NCBI RefSeq assembly: GCF_000757845.1
Contig: NZ_CP007753.1
Location: forward strand, 1,178,001-1,242,000
DNA length: 64,000 bases
From: Prochlorococcus sp. MIT 0604
GTDB taxonomy: Bacteria > Cyanobacteriota > Cyanobacteriia > PCC-6307 > Cyanobiaceae
Reading direction: 5' to 3'
A program made the translations under genes and the position numbers. A model generated the notes under the pieces. That model ran no database searches. It saw only the letters and a program-made list of their open reading frames with translations, and was not told the DNA's origin. Below, in pieces: positions 19,230-28,481 of this stretch. Each line of letters begins with the position of its first letter. The first letter of the stretch is position 1.

Positions 19230-19856
19230 TTAAAGAGCTATAAGTTTCTCTGCACTTACAATCCTAGATATGCCTCTTGAAATGAGAATAGGTGAAACAA
19301 TTCTAAATACATTTGGATTAGGTACTTTAATAACTTTTTGTTCTTTACCGCAAGCTCTTTTAGCTAATTTCAAATCAAAAAATATTTCTATTGTTTTTCT
19401 TTTCAAGTCATCGTTTGGAAGGAATTCCCAGTCTGGGAAATCTTTTAGTAATTTTATTTCTAATTCAATATTTTTATTCACAATCATATAAACAACTTTT
19501 GGAAATTCGATATCTTTTATCGGTATAGAGGAAAGTTCCTTTCTGGGAAGGTAATCTATTTCATAATCTAAAGGAGCTATTTCAACAAAATTGAATTCTT
19601 GCTCATCAGAATTTTTAGAAGAACTTTTATTGTGCTCGACTTTTAAATCATTCTTGAAGTTTATTGAATTTTTTTTAGGATTTGCAAAGGCAATAATTTC
19701 TTTATACTTCTCGCTCCCTAATTCTTTTTTTAAATTCCTAATAATAGTGGCACTCGTACATTTAAATTCTTTAGACAATTCATCAACACTATAGTTGCTA
19801 TCTGTAAATAAATTTAAGATTTCTTTTTTTGTCTGAACTGAAAGACGTTTTGCCAA
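19230..19856 (-). CDS. Helix-turn-helix protein of the picocyanobacterial core
   Basis: A 208-residue protein with an N-terminal HTH of the Hin/transposase-like type at about 9-45 (VQTKKEILNLFTDSNYSVDE, then LSKEFKCTSATIIRNLKKEL). The rest is an acidic, unrecognised domain with ELSSIPIKDIEFPKVVYMIV and a C-terminal CGKEQKVIKVPNPNVFRIV. It looks like a complete, conserved cyanobacterial gene rather than a transposase fragment, because no DDE or serine recombinase residues are present. It is the last gene before the tRNA-Arg; it may be a regulator, but no target site is visible. Confidence 0.7.
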   Translation of the reverse strand: MAKRLSVQTKKEILNLFTDSNYSVDELSKEFKCTSATIIRNLKKELGSEKYKEIIAFANPKKNSINFKNDLKVEHNKSSSKNSDEQEFNFVEIAPLDYEIDYLPRKELSSIPIKDIEFPKVVYMIVNKNIELEIKLLKDFPDWEFLPNDDLKRKTIEIFFDLKLAKRACGKEQKVIKVPNPNVFRIVSPILISRGISRIVSAEKLIAL

Positions 19857-20169
19857 TTATCTAATTTTAATGTCTTTAATATTCTAGGGAAAAAGTTTAT
19901 AAATCTCAATTAAAAATGAGAGTATTAGATTCATTAATAAGAATTAGGTGCAAAAAGTTCTTTCGAAAAGATTAATATCGGCAAAAATTAAAATAATAAA
20001 TCAAAAAAATTAAACCATAGGTAGATAGTTCAATATAGTATTTTTTTTTTGGTAATTTACTTGTTGAGTTTGCCTAGCTGTTTTAATATAAGAAGGTTAT
20101 TTGGGTAATATTTTCAGAGAACTGTCAAAATGTAATAGTATTTATCTCTGCAAAAACCCGAAAACCCTA
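19857..20169. other. 313-base intergenic region before tRNA-Arg
   Basis: There is no credible reading frame. It holds an 11-base T run near 20040, AT-rich filler and, just upstream of the tRNA, the short G/C-containing stretch AAACCCGAAAACCC. This region must carry the promoters of the minus-strand HTH gene and of the tRNA. TAATAG near 20133 is a possible -10 element for the tRNA, but no convincing -35 is seen. It marks the transition from core genes to the polysaccharide region. Confidence 0.4.
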
Positions 20170-20242
<73 letters not shown>

Positions 20243-20250
20243 GTAAAGAA

Positions 20251-21603
20251 ATGTATATGAAATTTGAATTTACGTCAATTGTAAACCAATTCAAAAAAGG
20301 TAGTTTTCTTTTCGACATTGGTATTTTTTTTCTTCCATCTTCTTTATTTATTGGAGGATTTTTTTTAATTCCTGCCTCAATCTTTGGATTTATTTATAAA
20401 AAACCTATATTACTTAAAGATAAATGGAATTCATCTTTTTTTGCATGTGGAATATTTATCCTAATAAGTACTTTTATGCACTATTTTATTTTCCAAAATG
20501 ACTATAGAGATCTTATTTTAAATAATCTCAGAATACCAATAAAGATTCAAAATTATAGCTGGGACCCTACTTTATCAATTTATGGTTTAGGGAATTGGAT
20601 TCCACAAATTTGGTTATTTTTAAGCTGTCAAAATTTTTTAAATACCCCTCAAAAGAGAAGAAAATTCTCAGTAATACTAATTATTTCTACTTTCCCCGTC
20701 CTTTTTTCGGGTTTTAGTCAATATTACTTTAGTTGGTATGGTCCCTTTGAAACTCTTAATGGTCTAATAGTTTGGTTCCAAAAGCCAATATTAAGAGATT
20801 ATGGTCTTACTGGATTATTTAACAACCAAAATTATGCTGGATCTTGGCTTAACTTAGTATGGCCATTTTGTATAGCTTTAGTTTTAGAAAGGAGTCAGAA
20901 ATTTATAAAAAAATCTTTTTCTATATCCATTTTGTTAGCTACAGGTTTAGCTCTTTACCTTACAAATTCAAGGAACGCATGGGCTGGTTTAATAGCCGCA
21001 ATACCAATTGTATGTGGGATAGAAAATCTTTTAGTAATCAGTATATTGTTATTCATTTTAATTGGCATACTTCTTTATTCTTTCTTGCCAATTTTTAATA
21101 GTGAACTACAAAATATTATTAGAGGCCTACTTCCAAGTAATATTATTTACAAATTGTCTATTGATAATTATTCTATATATCAAATTTCAAGAATTGGAAT
21201 ATATTTAAAAGCAATAAATTTGGTAACACTTGATCCAATATTTGGAATAGGAGCTGCCGCTTTTTCATCAATTTATGCTTACTCAAGCATTGACTGGATA
21301 ACACATCCTCACAATTTGCCAATAGAACTTGCTTTAAGTTATGGGATTCCTGTATCAATTTTACTTTTCGGAACTATATATTTACTTCTAATATTAACTG
21401 GCAAATTTTTATTTATTTCAAACATTAAACGATTTAAAAATAATGATTATTTTGATAGAGCTTTCTGGGCAGGGACATTCTTCTTCATGTTTTCTCAGCT
21501 TACTGATATTCAATATTTTGATGGTAAAATTAGCTTAATTTTTTGGTTGTTACTTGCTGGCTTAAAAAATATTTTTTTTGAGCACCAAAATAATAAAATT
21601 TAA
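20251..21603 (+). CDS. O-antigen ligase/polymerase-like (Wzy_C) membrane protein
   Basis: A 450-residue protein with about ten membrane helices and a long periplasmic loop. TGLFNNQNYAGSWLNLVWPF near 189-208 and LYLTNSRNAWAGLIAAIP match the conserved Wzy_C/O-antigen ligase region (the 'N-N-YAG' and 'SR-AW' motifs). The late TDPHNLP-like segment here is ITHPHNLPIELALSYG. It joins or polymerises lipid-linked glycan at the outer face of the inner membrane. I chose the ATG at 20251 because earlier in-frame codons lie in the tRNA; a second ATG is 2 codons on. Its stop overlaps the ugd stop by 3 bases. Confidence 0.8.
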   Translation: MYMKFEFTSIVNQFKKGSFLFDIGIFFLPSSLFIGGFFLIPASIFGFIYKKPILLKDKWNSSFFACGIFILISTFMHYFIFQNDYRDLILNNLRIPIKIQNYSWDPTLSIYGLGNWIPQIWLFLSCQNFLNTPQKRRKFSVILIISTFPVLFSGFSQYYFSWYGPFETLNGLIVWFQKPILRDYGLTGLFNNQNYAGSWLNLVWPFCIALVLERSQKFIKKSFSISILLATGLALYLTNSRNAWAGLIAAIPIVCGIENLLVISILLFILIGILLYSFLPIFNSELQNIIRGLLPSNIIYKLSIDNYSIYQISRIGIYLKAINLVTLDPIFGIGAAAFSSIYAYSSIDWITHPHNLPIELALSYGIPVSILLFGTIYLLLILTGKFLFISNIKRFKNNDYFDRAFWAGTFFFMFSQLTDIQYFDGKISLIFWLLLAGLKNIFFEHQNNKI

Positions 21604-23006
21604 TCACCTACTCCTACACTCCATACTTTAAACCCCAAGGAGGTCAGAAGATTTCTATCCAGAATAGATCTTGTATCAAAAACCCAGGCTGGCTTTGACA
21701 TTAGATTAAAAATATTATCCCAATCTAGATTTAAATATTGATCCCATTCAGTCAAAACAACTACAGCATTTGAAGATTCTAATGCATCATTCAAATCATT
21801 ACTAAAGTGCCATTTTCCTTCAAACTCATTGTCAGATTTAAATTCAGTCATAGCTCTTTCAATATCAATAAGAGAAACTTTAGGATCATGAATAAAAAGA
21901 TTTGCTCCATTTTCTAATAAGTAATTTGCAATATAGATTGAGGATGATTCTCTTACATCATTAGTATTTGGTTTAAATGAAAAGCCTAGTAAAGTTATTT
22001 TTTTAGAAGATACTGTACCAAAAAGCTTATCTATAATAATTTTAGAAATTCTTTTTCTTTGCCAATTATTTAGTTTTAAAACTTGTTCCCAGTAATTAGC
22101 TACTTCTTTTAAACCATAATATTCACTTAAGTAAACGAGATTTAAAATATCTTTCTGGAAGCAACTCCCTCCAAAACCGGGACTGGCCGATAAAAATTTG
22201 TCCCCTATCCTCTTATCAGAACCAATAACATTTACGACTTCCGTAATCTTTGCTCCAGTAGCCTCGCATAATGAGGAGATAGAATTTATCGAGCTAATTC
22301 TCTGAGCAAGAAAAGCATTAGAAGTCAATTTTGATAATTCACTACTCCATAAGTTAGTAAATAATATCTTGTTCTCGGGAATCCACCTTTTATAAATATT
22401 TTTAAGTAGGTTAAGTGAATTTTCTTCATCTCCGCCAATTAAAACTCTATCTGGATTCTCTAAATCTGATATTGCAGTACCTTCTGCCAAAAATTCTGGA
22501 CTAGATATAATTGAAAAAGTTTTATTTGAATTTTCTTTTTTTGTCTGAGAGCTTAACAAAATATCTTTTATTAACTCTGCCGTCCTAACAGGTACAGTAC
22601 TTTTCTCAATGACTATAGTATGGCCTGAAGAGTACTTTGCAACTTGCCTAGCACTTGACTCAACATATTTAAGATCACTAGCGTACCCAGCCCCGAATCC
22701 ACTTGTCTTAGTTGGCGTATTTACTGAAATAAAAACCATGTCAGCATTCTTTATATTTTTTTCAATTTCAATTGAAAAAAATAAATTTTTTCCCCTGTTT
22801 TGAAGTATTAATTCTGGAAGCCCTTTCTCAAAAACTGGAAAATCATTTGAATCCTTACTATTCCAAGCAGCTATTTTTTCTTTGTTTATATCAAGAACAG
22901 TAATTTTTATTTCAGGGCAATATTTTGCAAAAACTGCCATAGTAGGACTACCTACAAAACCGGCCCCAATACAGCAAATATTTTTAATATTCTTAATTTG
23001 TTGCAT
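21600..23006 (-). CDS. ugd: UDP-glucose 6-dehydrogenase
   Basis: A 468-residue NAD-dependent enzyme oxidising UDP-glucose twice to UDP-glucuronate. The Rossmann motif CIGAGFVGSPTMAVFAKYCP and the spacing of later motifs resemble the longer, eukaryote-like UGDH form rather than the short E. coli type. The catalytic cysteine is in PGFGGSCFQKDILNLVYL (about residue 281); STVPVRTAE and GFSFKPNTNDVRESSS are also canonical. The product feeds the UDP-glucuronate 4-epimerase two genes upstream. Some 200 AT-rich bases separate it from galE. Confidence 0.92.
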   Translation of the reverse strand: MQQIKNIKNICCIGAGFVGSPTMAVFAKYCPEIKITVLDINKEKIAAWNSKDSNDFPVFEKGLPELILQNRGKNLFFSIEIEKNIKNADMVFISVNTPTKTSGFGAGYASDLKYVESSARQVAKYSSGHTIVIEKSTVPVRTAELIKDILLSSQTKKENSNKTFSIISSPEFLAEGTAISDLENPDRVLIGGDEENSLNLLKNIYKRWIPENKILFTNLWSSELSKLTSNAFLAQRISSINSISSLCEATGAKITEVVNVIGSDKRIGDKFLSASPGFGGSCFQKDILNLVYLSEYYGLKEVANYWEQVLKLNNWQRKRISKIIIDKLFGTVSSKKITLLGFSFKPNTNDVRESSSIYIANYLLENGANLFIHDPKVSLIDIERAMTEFKSDNEFEGKWHFSNDLNDALESSNAVVVLTEWDQYLNLDWDNIFNLMSKPAWVFDTRSILDRNLLTSLGFKVWSVGVGD

Positions 23007-23207
23007 AAACGAAAATAGTTAAAAATAATCTTTAAATTAAAATTTGAGAATTTAACTTCACAATTAAGTAACAAGAATCAAGCTCTTAAATTTAGTAAAT
23101 CAGTTTTGCAGTTTTTTAATTATATTATTAGAACACAAAATTCATAAAATTAATCATAAAATTTAATCTAAGCTTATTAATATTAGGACGAAAATTATAT
23201 TAATAAA

Positions 23208-24254
23208 TTAATAACCATTTGGATTTTTTATTTTCCAGTTCCATCCATCCACACACATTTGGTTCAAATCCCTATGAGCCGCCCACCCTAAAACTTTTTT
23301 TGCAAGTGTTGCATCTGCATAAATTTCAGCTGCGTCACCAGCCCTTCTACCCTTAAAAATATATTTAATTTTTAATGAATTTGCTTTTTCGAATGCATTT
23401 ATTAACTCTATGACCGAAGTGCCTTTCCCTGTTCCAAGATTTAAAGTTAAATTTACATTTTGAGAAATATCTAAATGTTCGAGTGTTTTTCTATGCGCTA
23501 TTGCAAGATCCATTACATGTATATAATCTCTTATACAAGTTCCATCCCTAGTATCCCAATCATTACCATAAACATGAAACTCATTTAATTCTCCATTAGC
23601 AACCTTACATAGAATAGGGAAAATATTATTTATAGTCCCTTTTGGAAACTCCCCTATCAAAGAAGATTCATGTGCACCTATTGGATTGAAATACCTCAAG
23701 CTGGCAATATTTATATTCTTATCTGATGCATAAGAAAGCTGATTAAGGATCTTTTCTATTGCTAATTTTGTTTCTCCATAGGGATTAACAGGATTCAATT
23801 CAGCATTTTCAGAAAAAGGGGGATCAAATCTTGAATCATAAACAGTTGCACTACTACTAAAAACAAATGAACGAACCTTGTAACTTTGAACTATTTTTAA
23901 AAGGTTAATAGTGCTAATTACATTATTTTCCCAGTAACTAATTGGATCTAATACTGATTCTGCAACAGCTTTTAAACCAGCAAAATGTATTACACCATCA
24001 AATTCTATTTTATTAAAATAAATACTTTGAAAGAAGTCATTCAATAAAGAATAATCACAAAGATTTAATTTAAAAAATTTAATTTTCTTAAACCCTTTTT
24101 GATAATTTCCTAATGTATTTATTCTCTCTATTGATTCTGAGTAACCATTTACTAATGAATCAATAGCGTAAACTTCGTATCCATTTTTTGCTAACTCATA
24201 ACATGTATGAGATCCAATAAATCCAGCTCCTCCAGTGACTAAAACTTTAAGCAT
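23208..24254 (-). CDS. galE: UDP-glucose 4-epimerase
   Basis: A 348-residue extended SDR enzyme interconverting UDP-glucose and UDP-galactose. The NAD-binding loop is VTGGAGFIGSHTCYELAKNG at the start, the catalytic pair is in NPYGETKLAIE (Tyr-x3-Lys), and SLRYFNPIGAHESSLIGE and GTCIRDYIHVMDLA are signature GalE segments. The start ATG at 24252-24254 overlaps the end of the upstream epimerase gene by 8 bases; the frame beyond it is not GalE-like. Part of the operon GT4 - epimerase - galE - ugd. Confidence 0.93.
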   Translation of the reverse strand: MLKVLVTGGAGFIGSHTCYELAKNGYEVYAIDSLVNGYSESIERINTLGNYQKGFKKIKFFKLNLCDYSLLNDFFQSIYFNKIEFDGVIHFAGLKAVAESVLDPISYWENNVISTINLLKIVQSYKVRSFVFSSSATVYDSRFDPPFSENAELNPVNPYGETKLAIEKILNQLSYASDKNINIASLRYFNPIGAHESSLIGEFPKGTINNIFPILCKVANGELNEFHVYGNDWDTRDGTCIRDYIHVMDLAIAHRKTLEHLDISQNVNLTLNLGTGKGTSVIELINAFEKANSLKIKYIFKGRRAGDAAEIYADATLAKKVLGWAAHRDLNQMCVDGWNWKIKNPNGY

Positions 24255-25287
24255 TTGATTTGTGATATAAAGAAATCCATTCACAGAATTCTTTTAAACC
24301 TTTTTCTATAGAAGTTGAACTTTCAAAATTTATCCATTCTTTTATATTTGTCATATCTGCATAAGTAGAAATAACATCGCCCTTTTGGATAGGTTTGTAT
24401 TGAATACAAGCTTTTTTACCCAAATATTTTTCTAATAATCTTACGAAATCCATTAATTCAACTGGCCTACTATTACCAACATTAAATATCCTAAATGGAG
24501 CAAAGGATGATGATGGATTTGGACTTTTTTGGTCAAAATTCTTATCTACAAACGCTTTCTTAAAACAGCAATCTTTAATTGCATTGACTACATCATCAAT
24601 ATAAGTAAAATCTCTACTCATTTTCCCAAAATTATAAACATCGATTGGTTTACTTGAAAGTATTGCTTTAGCAAAAATCATAGGAGCCATATCTGGCCTA
24701 CCATAAGGACCATAAACAGTAAAAAACCTTAAGCCAGTAGTTGGTATTTTGTAAAGATGACTATATGCATGTGCAAGTAGTTCATTAGATTTCTTGGTTG
24801 CAGCATATAAGCTAATTGGATGATTGACTGAATGATTCTCTGAGTAAGGCAAAAGTCTATTCCCACCATAAACTGAACTACTTGAAGCATAAATTAAATG
24901 CTCGCTATTTACTTTTCTAGAACACTCCAAAATGTTTGAGAAACCTACCAAATTACTTTGAATATATGATGATGGGTTTTCTATAGAGTAACGTACTCCT
25001 GCTTGTGCAGCTAAATGTACAACAATACTTGGATCGTACTTTTTAAAGATAAAATCTAGCTCTTTGTCTTTTTCAATAGAAATCTTATGAAAAGAAAAAT
25101 TATTTTTATCTTTGGCTGCTTCTTTTACAAATTCTAATCTTTTTTCCTTCAGGGATATATCATAATAATCATTAAGATTATCAATTCCTACGACAAAATA
25201 ATTCTCTTCAATAAGCTTTTTAGCAAGAAATGAACCTATAAAACCTGCTACTCCTGTTATCAGTATGGGTTTATTTCTTGAAATCAT
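24247..25287 (-). CDS. UDP-glucuronate 4-epimerase (CapI/LspL-like)
   Basis: A 346-residue extended SDR protein. Its GVAGFIGSFLAKKLIEEN start and the following GIDNLNDYYDISLKEKRL are characteristic of UDP-glucuronate 4-epimerases, as are SSSSVYGGNRLLPYSE, LYAATKKSNELLAHAYSHLY (Tyr-x3-Lys) and FFTVYGPYGRPDMA. It would turn UDP-GlcA made by the nearby ugd into UDP-GalA, so the pair forms a coherent acidic-sugar route. It overlaps the galE start by 8 bases and follows a GT4 gene at 17 bases. Confidence 0.88.
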   Translation of the reverse strand: MISRNKPILITGVAGFIGSFLAKKLIEENYFVVGIDNLNDYYDISLKEKRLEFVKEAAKDKNNFSFHKISIEKDKELDFIFKKYDPSIVVHLAAQAGVRYSIENPSSYIQSNLVGFSNILECSRKVNSEHLIYASSSSVYGGNRLLPYSENHSVNHPISLYAATKKSNELLAHAYSHLYKIPTTGLRFFTVYGPYGRPDMAPMIFAKAILSSKPIDVYNFGKMSRDFTYIDDVVNAIKDCCFKKAFVDKNFDQKSPNPSSSFAPFRIFNVGNSRPVELMDFVRLLEKYLGKKACIQYKPIQKGDVISTYADMTNIKEWINFESSTSIEKGLKEFCEWISLYHKSNA

Positions 25288-25304
25288 TTAAATGAAATTA
25301 ATCA

Positions 25305-26342
25305 TCAATTAAAACTAGCATAAAGTTCATAATATTCTTTAAACATTCTTTTTGGAGAAAAATAATTCCTAGCTTTTTTATATTCGTTTATATTGGGAGG
25401 ATTGTTTTTAACGTAATCAAATATATTTGCTATTGAGTTTTGATTATAACTTTCAAGAATAATTACATTTTTACATAAACTTTGTAAGTGAATGTGAGAG
25501 GGTATTTTAGACAATATTGCGTACTTACCATTAACGATTAACTCAATTACACTATTTGGGAGTCCCTCTGAAGAAGAAAAAGAGATTATAGCATCATAAT
25601 TATATAAATTTATCTCATTTACGTCTTTATGCCCTTTATAGTTAATTTTTCTTTTATCTTTACACAATTCTAAAATATCTTTAGATAATATCCCGTCACC
25701 ATAAATATCTAATTCAAAATTATAATCTAAGGAATCTAAAACATTTATTAACAATAGGATGTTCTTTCTAGGAATAAGTTGTGACAAAGAAATTAATTTA
25801 AGAGTCTCTTTTGGAAATTTATTATTTTCTTTATTAATAGGATATATTTTATTAACGCAAGCGTTGTCAACAAAAAATAGTTTTTTGGATCTAAACCATA
25901 ATTTCTTGTAAACTTCATAAACACTTCTAGAACAACAAATTATATTAAATTGATTAATAAATAATATATGTAAGAAAGAAAATAAATAACCCTTTAACCC
26001 AAAAATAAGGGGATAATCTTGCCAAGGGATATTCCTCAAAGTTGTTACGGGAACTACTTTTATAAAAAATATTTTGTGTAAAACTGACAATAATATATCT
26101 GGTAAGAAACCCGAGGAATGAATAATTAATTTTGATGGAAAATTTATTAATATTTTGAATAATTGATAGTAAGAAGTAATTATTTTAATATTAGATTTAC
26201 TAATTATTTTATTTTGATTATTTTTCTTTCTTAAAAAGAAAATATAAATTTTGCTACTTTCTGGATGTGAAGATAATATTGACAAAAGTTGTGATGTTGG
26301 TCCACAACTTTTCAATGAAGTATGTAAGTATAAAAAATGCAT
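25305..26342 (-). CDS. GT4-like glycosyltransferase
   Basis: A 345-residue GT-B glycosyltransferase. The N-terminal acceptor domain opens MHFLYLHTSLKSCGPTSQLL; the donor domain has KLISLSQLIPRKNILLLINV and the C-terminal sugar-nucleotide site SSSEGLPNSVIELIVNGKYA, which has one glutamate on each side of the expected spacing. It is the first gene of the minus-strand operon with the UDP-GalA/Gal enzymes, so one of those sugars is a plausible donor, but this is inference. The 176 bases upstream are very AT-rich and hold the likely promoter. Confidence 0.82.
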   Translation of the reverse strand: MHFLYLHTSLKSCGPTSQLLSILSSHPESSKIYIFFLRKKNNQNKIISKSNIKIITSYYQLFKILINFPSKLIIHSSGFLPDILLSVLHKIFFIKVVPVTTLRNIPWQDYPLIFGLKGYLFSFLHILFINQFNIICCSRSVYEVYKKLWFRSKKLFFVDNACVNKIYPINKENNKFPKETLKLISLSQLIPRKNILLLINVLDSLDYNFELDIYGDGILSKDILELCKDKRKINYKGHKDVNEINLYNYDAIISFSSSEGLPNSVIELIVNGKYAILSKIPSHIHLQSLCKNVIILESYNQNSIANIFDYVKNNPPNINEYKKARNYFSPKRMFKEYYELYASFN

Positions 26343-26557
26343 ATCTTAATTATTAGCTATCAAATATTATTAATTATATTAATTTAAAATCATAGAATAA
26401 AAAGTTTATTTTTAAAAATATAGGTTATAAATAAAATTTACTAATGGTACAGCTTTTTTAAAAAACTTTTAAATTATCACTTTTAAAACTAACTTATAAA
26501 TTTAAATAAATTAAAAGATTGAATTATGTTATCCTAACTCTTGATGGTTTTAACAAA

Positions 26558-27250
26558 TTGAAAAAATACATTTATTTTATTCCTGCTAGAGGAGGATCTA
26601 AAAGAATAAAAGACAAAAATATTAAACTATTAGATGATAAACCTCTTATATCTTATTCAATAGAGTTTGCTCTTAAAGTTGCTCACAAATCAGAAATATT
26701 TGTTTCATCAGATTCTCCAAAAATAAATTCTATTGCAAGTGATTATGGCATTAATATTCACGATAGATCTGAAGAATTTGCAAAAGACTCAACTTCAATG
26801 TTAGATACAGTTATAGATTTTATTGAAAGTCAAAAAATAGATAAAGAAGCTAATTTAGTAATTCTACAACCAACTACACCTTTTAGAGAAAAATCATTTT
26901 TTTTAGAGCTTAAAGATTTATTTGAAAAGAACATTTCATCAAGCTCTGCATTATCAGTTGTTAAATGTAATTTCTTCCATCCCTCGAAAATAGGAAAGAT
27001 TAATAATCTAAGATATTTAGATTTATTGGATATTGAAAAGCAAGATAATGTTGATAATGAGAAAAAAGAAGCATATTATGTTATTTCAGGAAGTTTTTAT
27101 ATAATTTCAATAAAGGATCTATTAAATAATCTTTCATTCATAGGAAATAACCCATTAGCTTTAGCTGAGAATGCTTCAATTCACTGTAATATTAATGAGG
27201 AAGTTGATTTTGAAATAGCAAAATTTATATTAAAAAATAAAGCTTTTTAG
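26558..27250 (+). CDS. neuA: CMP-nonulosonate (acylneuraminate-type) cytidylyltransferase
   Basis: A 231-residue nucleotidyltransferase that activates sialic, legionaminic or pseudaminic-type acids with CTP. IPARGGSKRIKDKNIK near the N-terminus is the CTP-binding signature; SSDSPKINSIASDYG, LQPTTPFREKSFF and a late SGSFYIISI region are canonical. I prefer the TTG at 26558 (giving MKKYIYFIPARGGSKR) over an in-frame TTG at 26519, since the extra residues are not family-like. The matching neuB and neuC genes lie 17-18 kb away, so the pathway is split in this island. Confidence 0.83.
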   Translation: MKKYIYFIPARGGSKRIKDKNIKLLDDKPLISYSIEFALKVAHKSEIFVSSDSPKINSIASDYGINIHDRSEEFAKDSTSMLDTVIDFIESQKIDKEANLVILQPTTPFREKSFFLELKDLFEKNISSSSALSVVKCNFFHPSKIGKINNLRYLDLLDIEKQDNVDNEKKEAYYVISGSFYIISIKDLLNNLSFIGNNPLALAENASIHCNINEEVDFEIAKFILKNKAF

Positions 27251-27310
27251 AAAATTTGCATTTATAAAAAAATTGATAATAAAATTTAAATAGTTAAGTA
27301 TCAATAAAAG

Positions 27311-28477
27311 TTGAAAATAAAATTTAAATATTTAATAAAAGAGTTTAAATACTTTGCCATATTTTTTTTGTTCGCAAATTTAATACTTTTTGTCTTAATC
27401 TCTAAAATTATTCCTTCTTCATTTATTACGCATTCAATTTGGAGGAACAATAAATTAAAAACAAAAGATCTTATTGACCAGCCAACTAAAGATTTATTTA
27501 AAAAAAATAAGTTTGATAATTTAGCATCTATTAAAAAAAAATCAGACCTTAATCGAAAAAGAAAAGAACTTATTAATTTTTTATTAAAAGGCAAAAAAGA
27601 AATAACTTTAATAAGAAATAAAAATGACTCAAGATACAAAGATCTTAAAAATCTTAATCGAATAGATCAATTTATATTTACTAATGACAATAATATTAAT
27701 TCTTTAGGTTATCATTTTTTACCATATAAAAATAGAATCAACAAGTTAATAATTTATCATCAGGGTCATGCTGGGGATTTTATTAAAAGTAAAAATCAAA
27801 TACAATTTTTTTTAAATAAAGGTTATGAAGTGTTAGGAATGAGCATGCCTTTATTGGGGATGAATTCTAAGCCAAGAGTTTATGTTGAAAACATTGGTTA
27901 TATTACTCTCGATTCACATTGGAAAATTGAATATTTGCCTGAAAAAGGTTCAAAAAGTAATCTTAGGTATTTTGTTGAGCCAGTTAATGCATTTTTAAAT
28001 CATCTCACATCAACAAATGAATATAAAAGTATATCTATGACTGGGATTTCAGGAGGTGGTTGGACTACAATTTTGTCAGCAGCTATTGATGAAAGAATTG
28101 ATTATAGTTTTCCAGTTGCAGCTTCCTTACCTATTTTTTTAAGAACATATGATTTCTTAGATTATGAAAATCATAATCCTAAATTTTACAAAAAATTTAA
28201 TTATTTTGACTTATATATTCTTGGTTCTATTGGAAATTTAAAAAAAAGGTCTAATACTCAAATTTTTAATAAGTATGATAGCTGTTGTTTTGGAGGTGAA
28301 AGATATCTTCTTTACCAAAATGATTTGATGAAGAGAATAGAAGAGATTAGCGATAAAGGTGAATTCTTTATTTATCTAGATAGTTCGCATAAAGGGCATA
28401 AATTATCTAATCAATCATTAGAGTATATTAATGAAAAAATAAATAAACTTGATAATAAACAATATTTATACAAATAA
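27311..28477 (+). CDS. Membrane-anchored alpha/beta-hydrolase-like protein, copy 1
   Basis: A 388-residue protein with one N-terminal membrane anchor (FAIFFLFANLILFVLISKII, about 16-35) and a large domain facing out. Hydrolase-like features: IIYHQGHAGD (possible oxyanion strand-loop), the nucleophile elbow MTGISGGGWTT, and conserved Asp (FNKYDSCCFGGERY) and His (DSSHKGHKLS) that could complete a triad. I do not recognise a named family. The start is TTG at 27311. The gene downstream is a paralogue with the same layout, so this is a tandem duplication. Possible roles: de-acylation or acyl transfer on glycan. Confidence 0.65.
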   Translation: MKIKFKYLIKEFKYFAIFFLFANLILFVLISKIIPSSFITHSIWRNNKLKTKDLIDQPTKDLFKKNKFDNLASIKKKSDLNRKRKELINFLLKGKKEITLIRNKNDSRYKDLKNLNRIDQFIFTNDNNINSLGYHFLPYKNRINKLIIYHQGHAGDFIKSKNQIQFFLNKGYEVLGMSMPLLGMNSKPRVYVENIGYITLDSHWKIEYLPEKGSKSNLRYFVEPVNAFLNHLTSTNEYKSISMTGISGGGWTTILSAAIDERIDYSFPVAASLPIFLRTYDFLDYENHNPKFYKKFNYFDLYILGSIGNLKKRSNTQIFNKYDSCCFGGERYLLYQNDLMKRIEEISDKGEFFIYLDSSHKGHKLSNQSLEYINEKINKLDNKQYLYK

Positions 28478-28481
28478 ATTG

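Noticed and set aside
19230-19856. The Hin-like HTH protein considered as a transposase or recombinase fragment at the island edge
   Set aside because: There is no recombinase catalytic residue pattern; the C-terminal domain appears intact and the gene looks like a stable picocyanobacterial core gene.
20036-20052. The long T run before the tRNA considered as an intrinsic terminator
   Set aside because: No GC-containing hairpin lies directly upstream of it on the plus strand.
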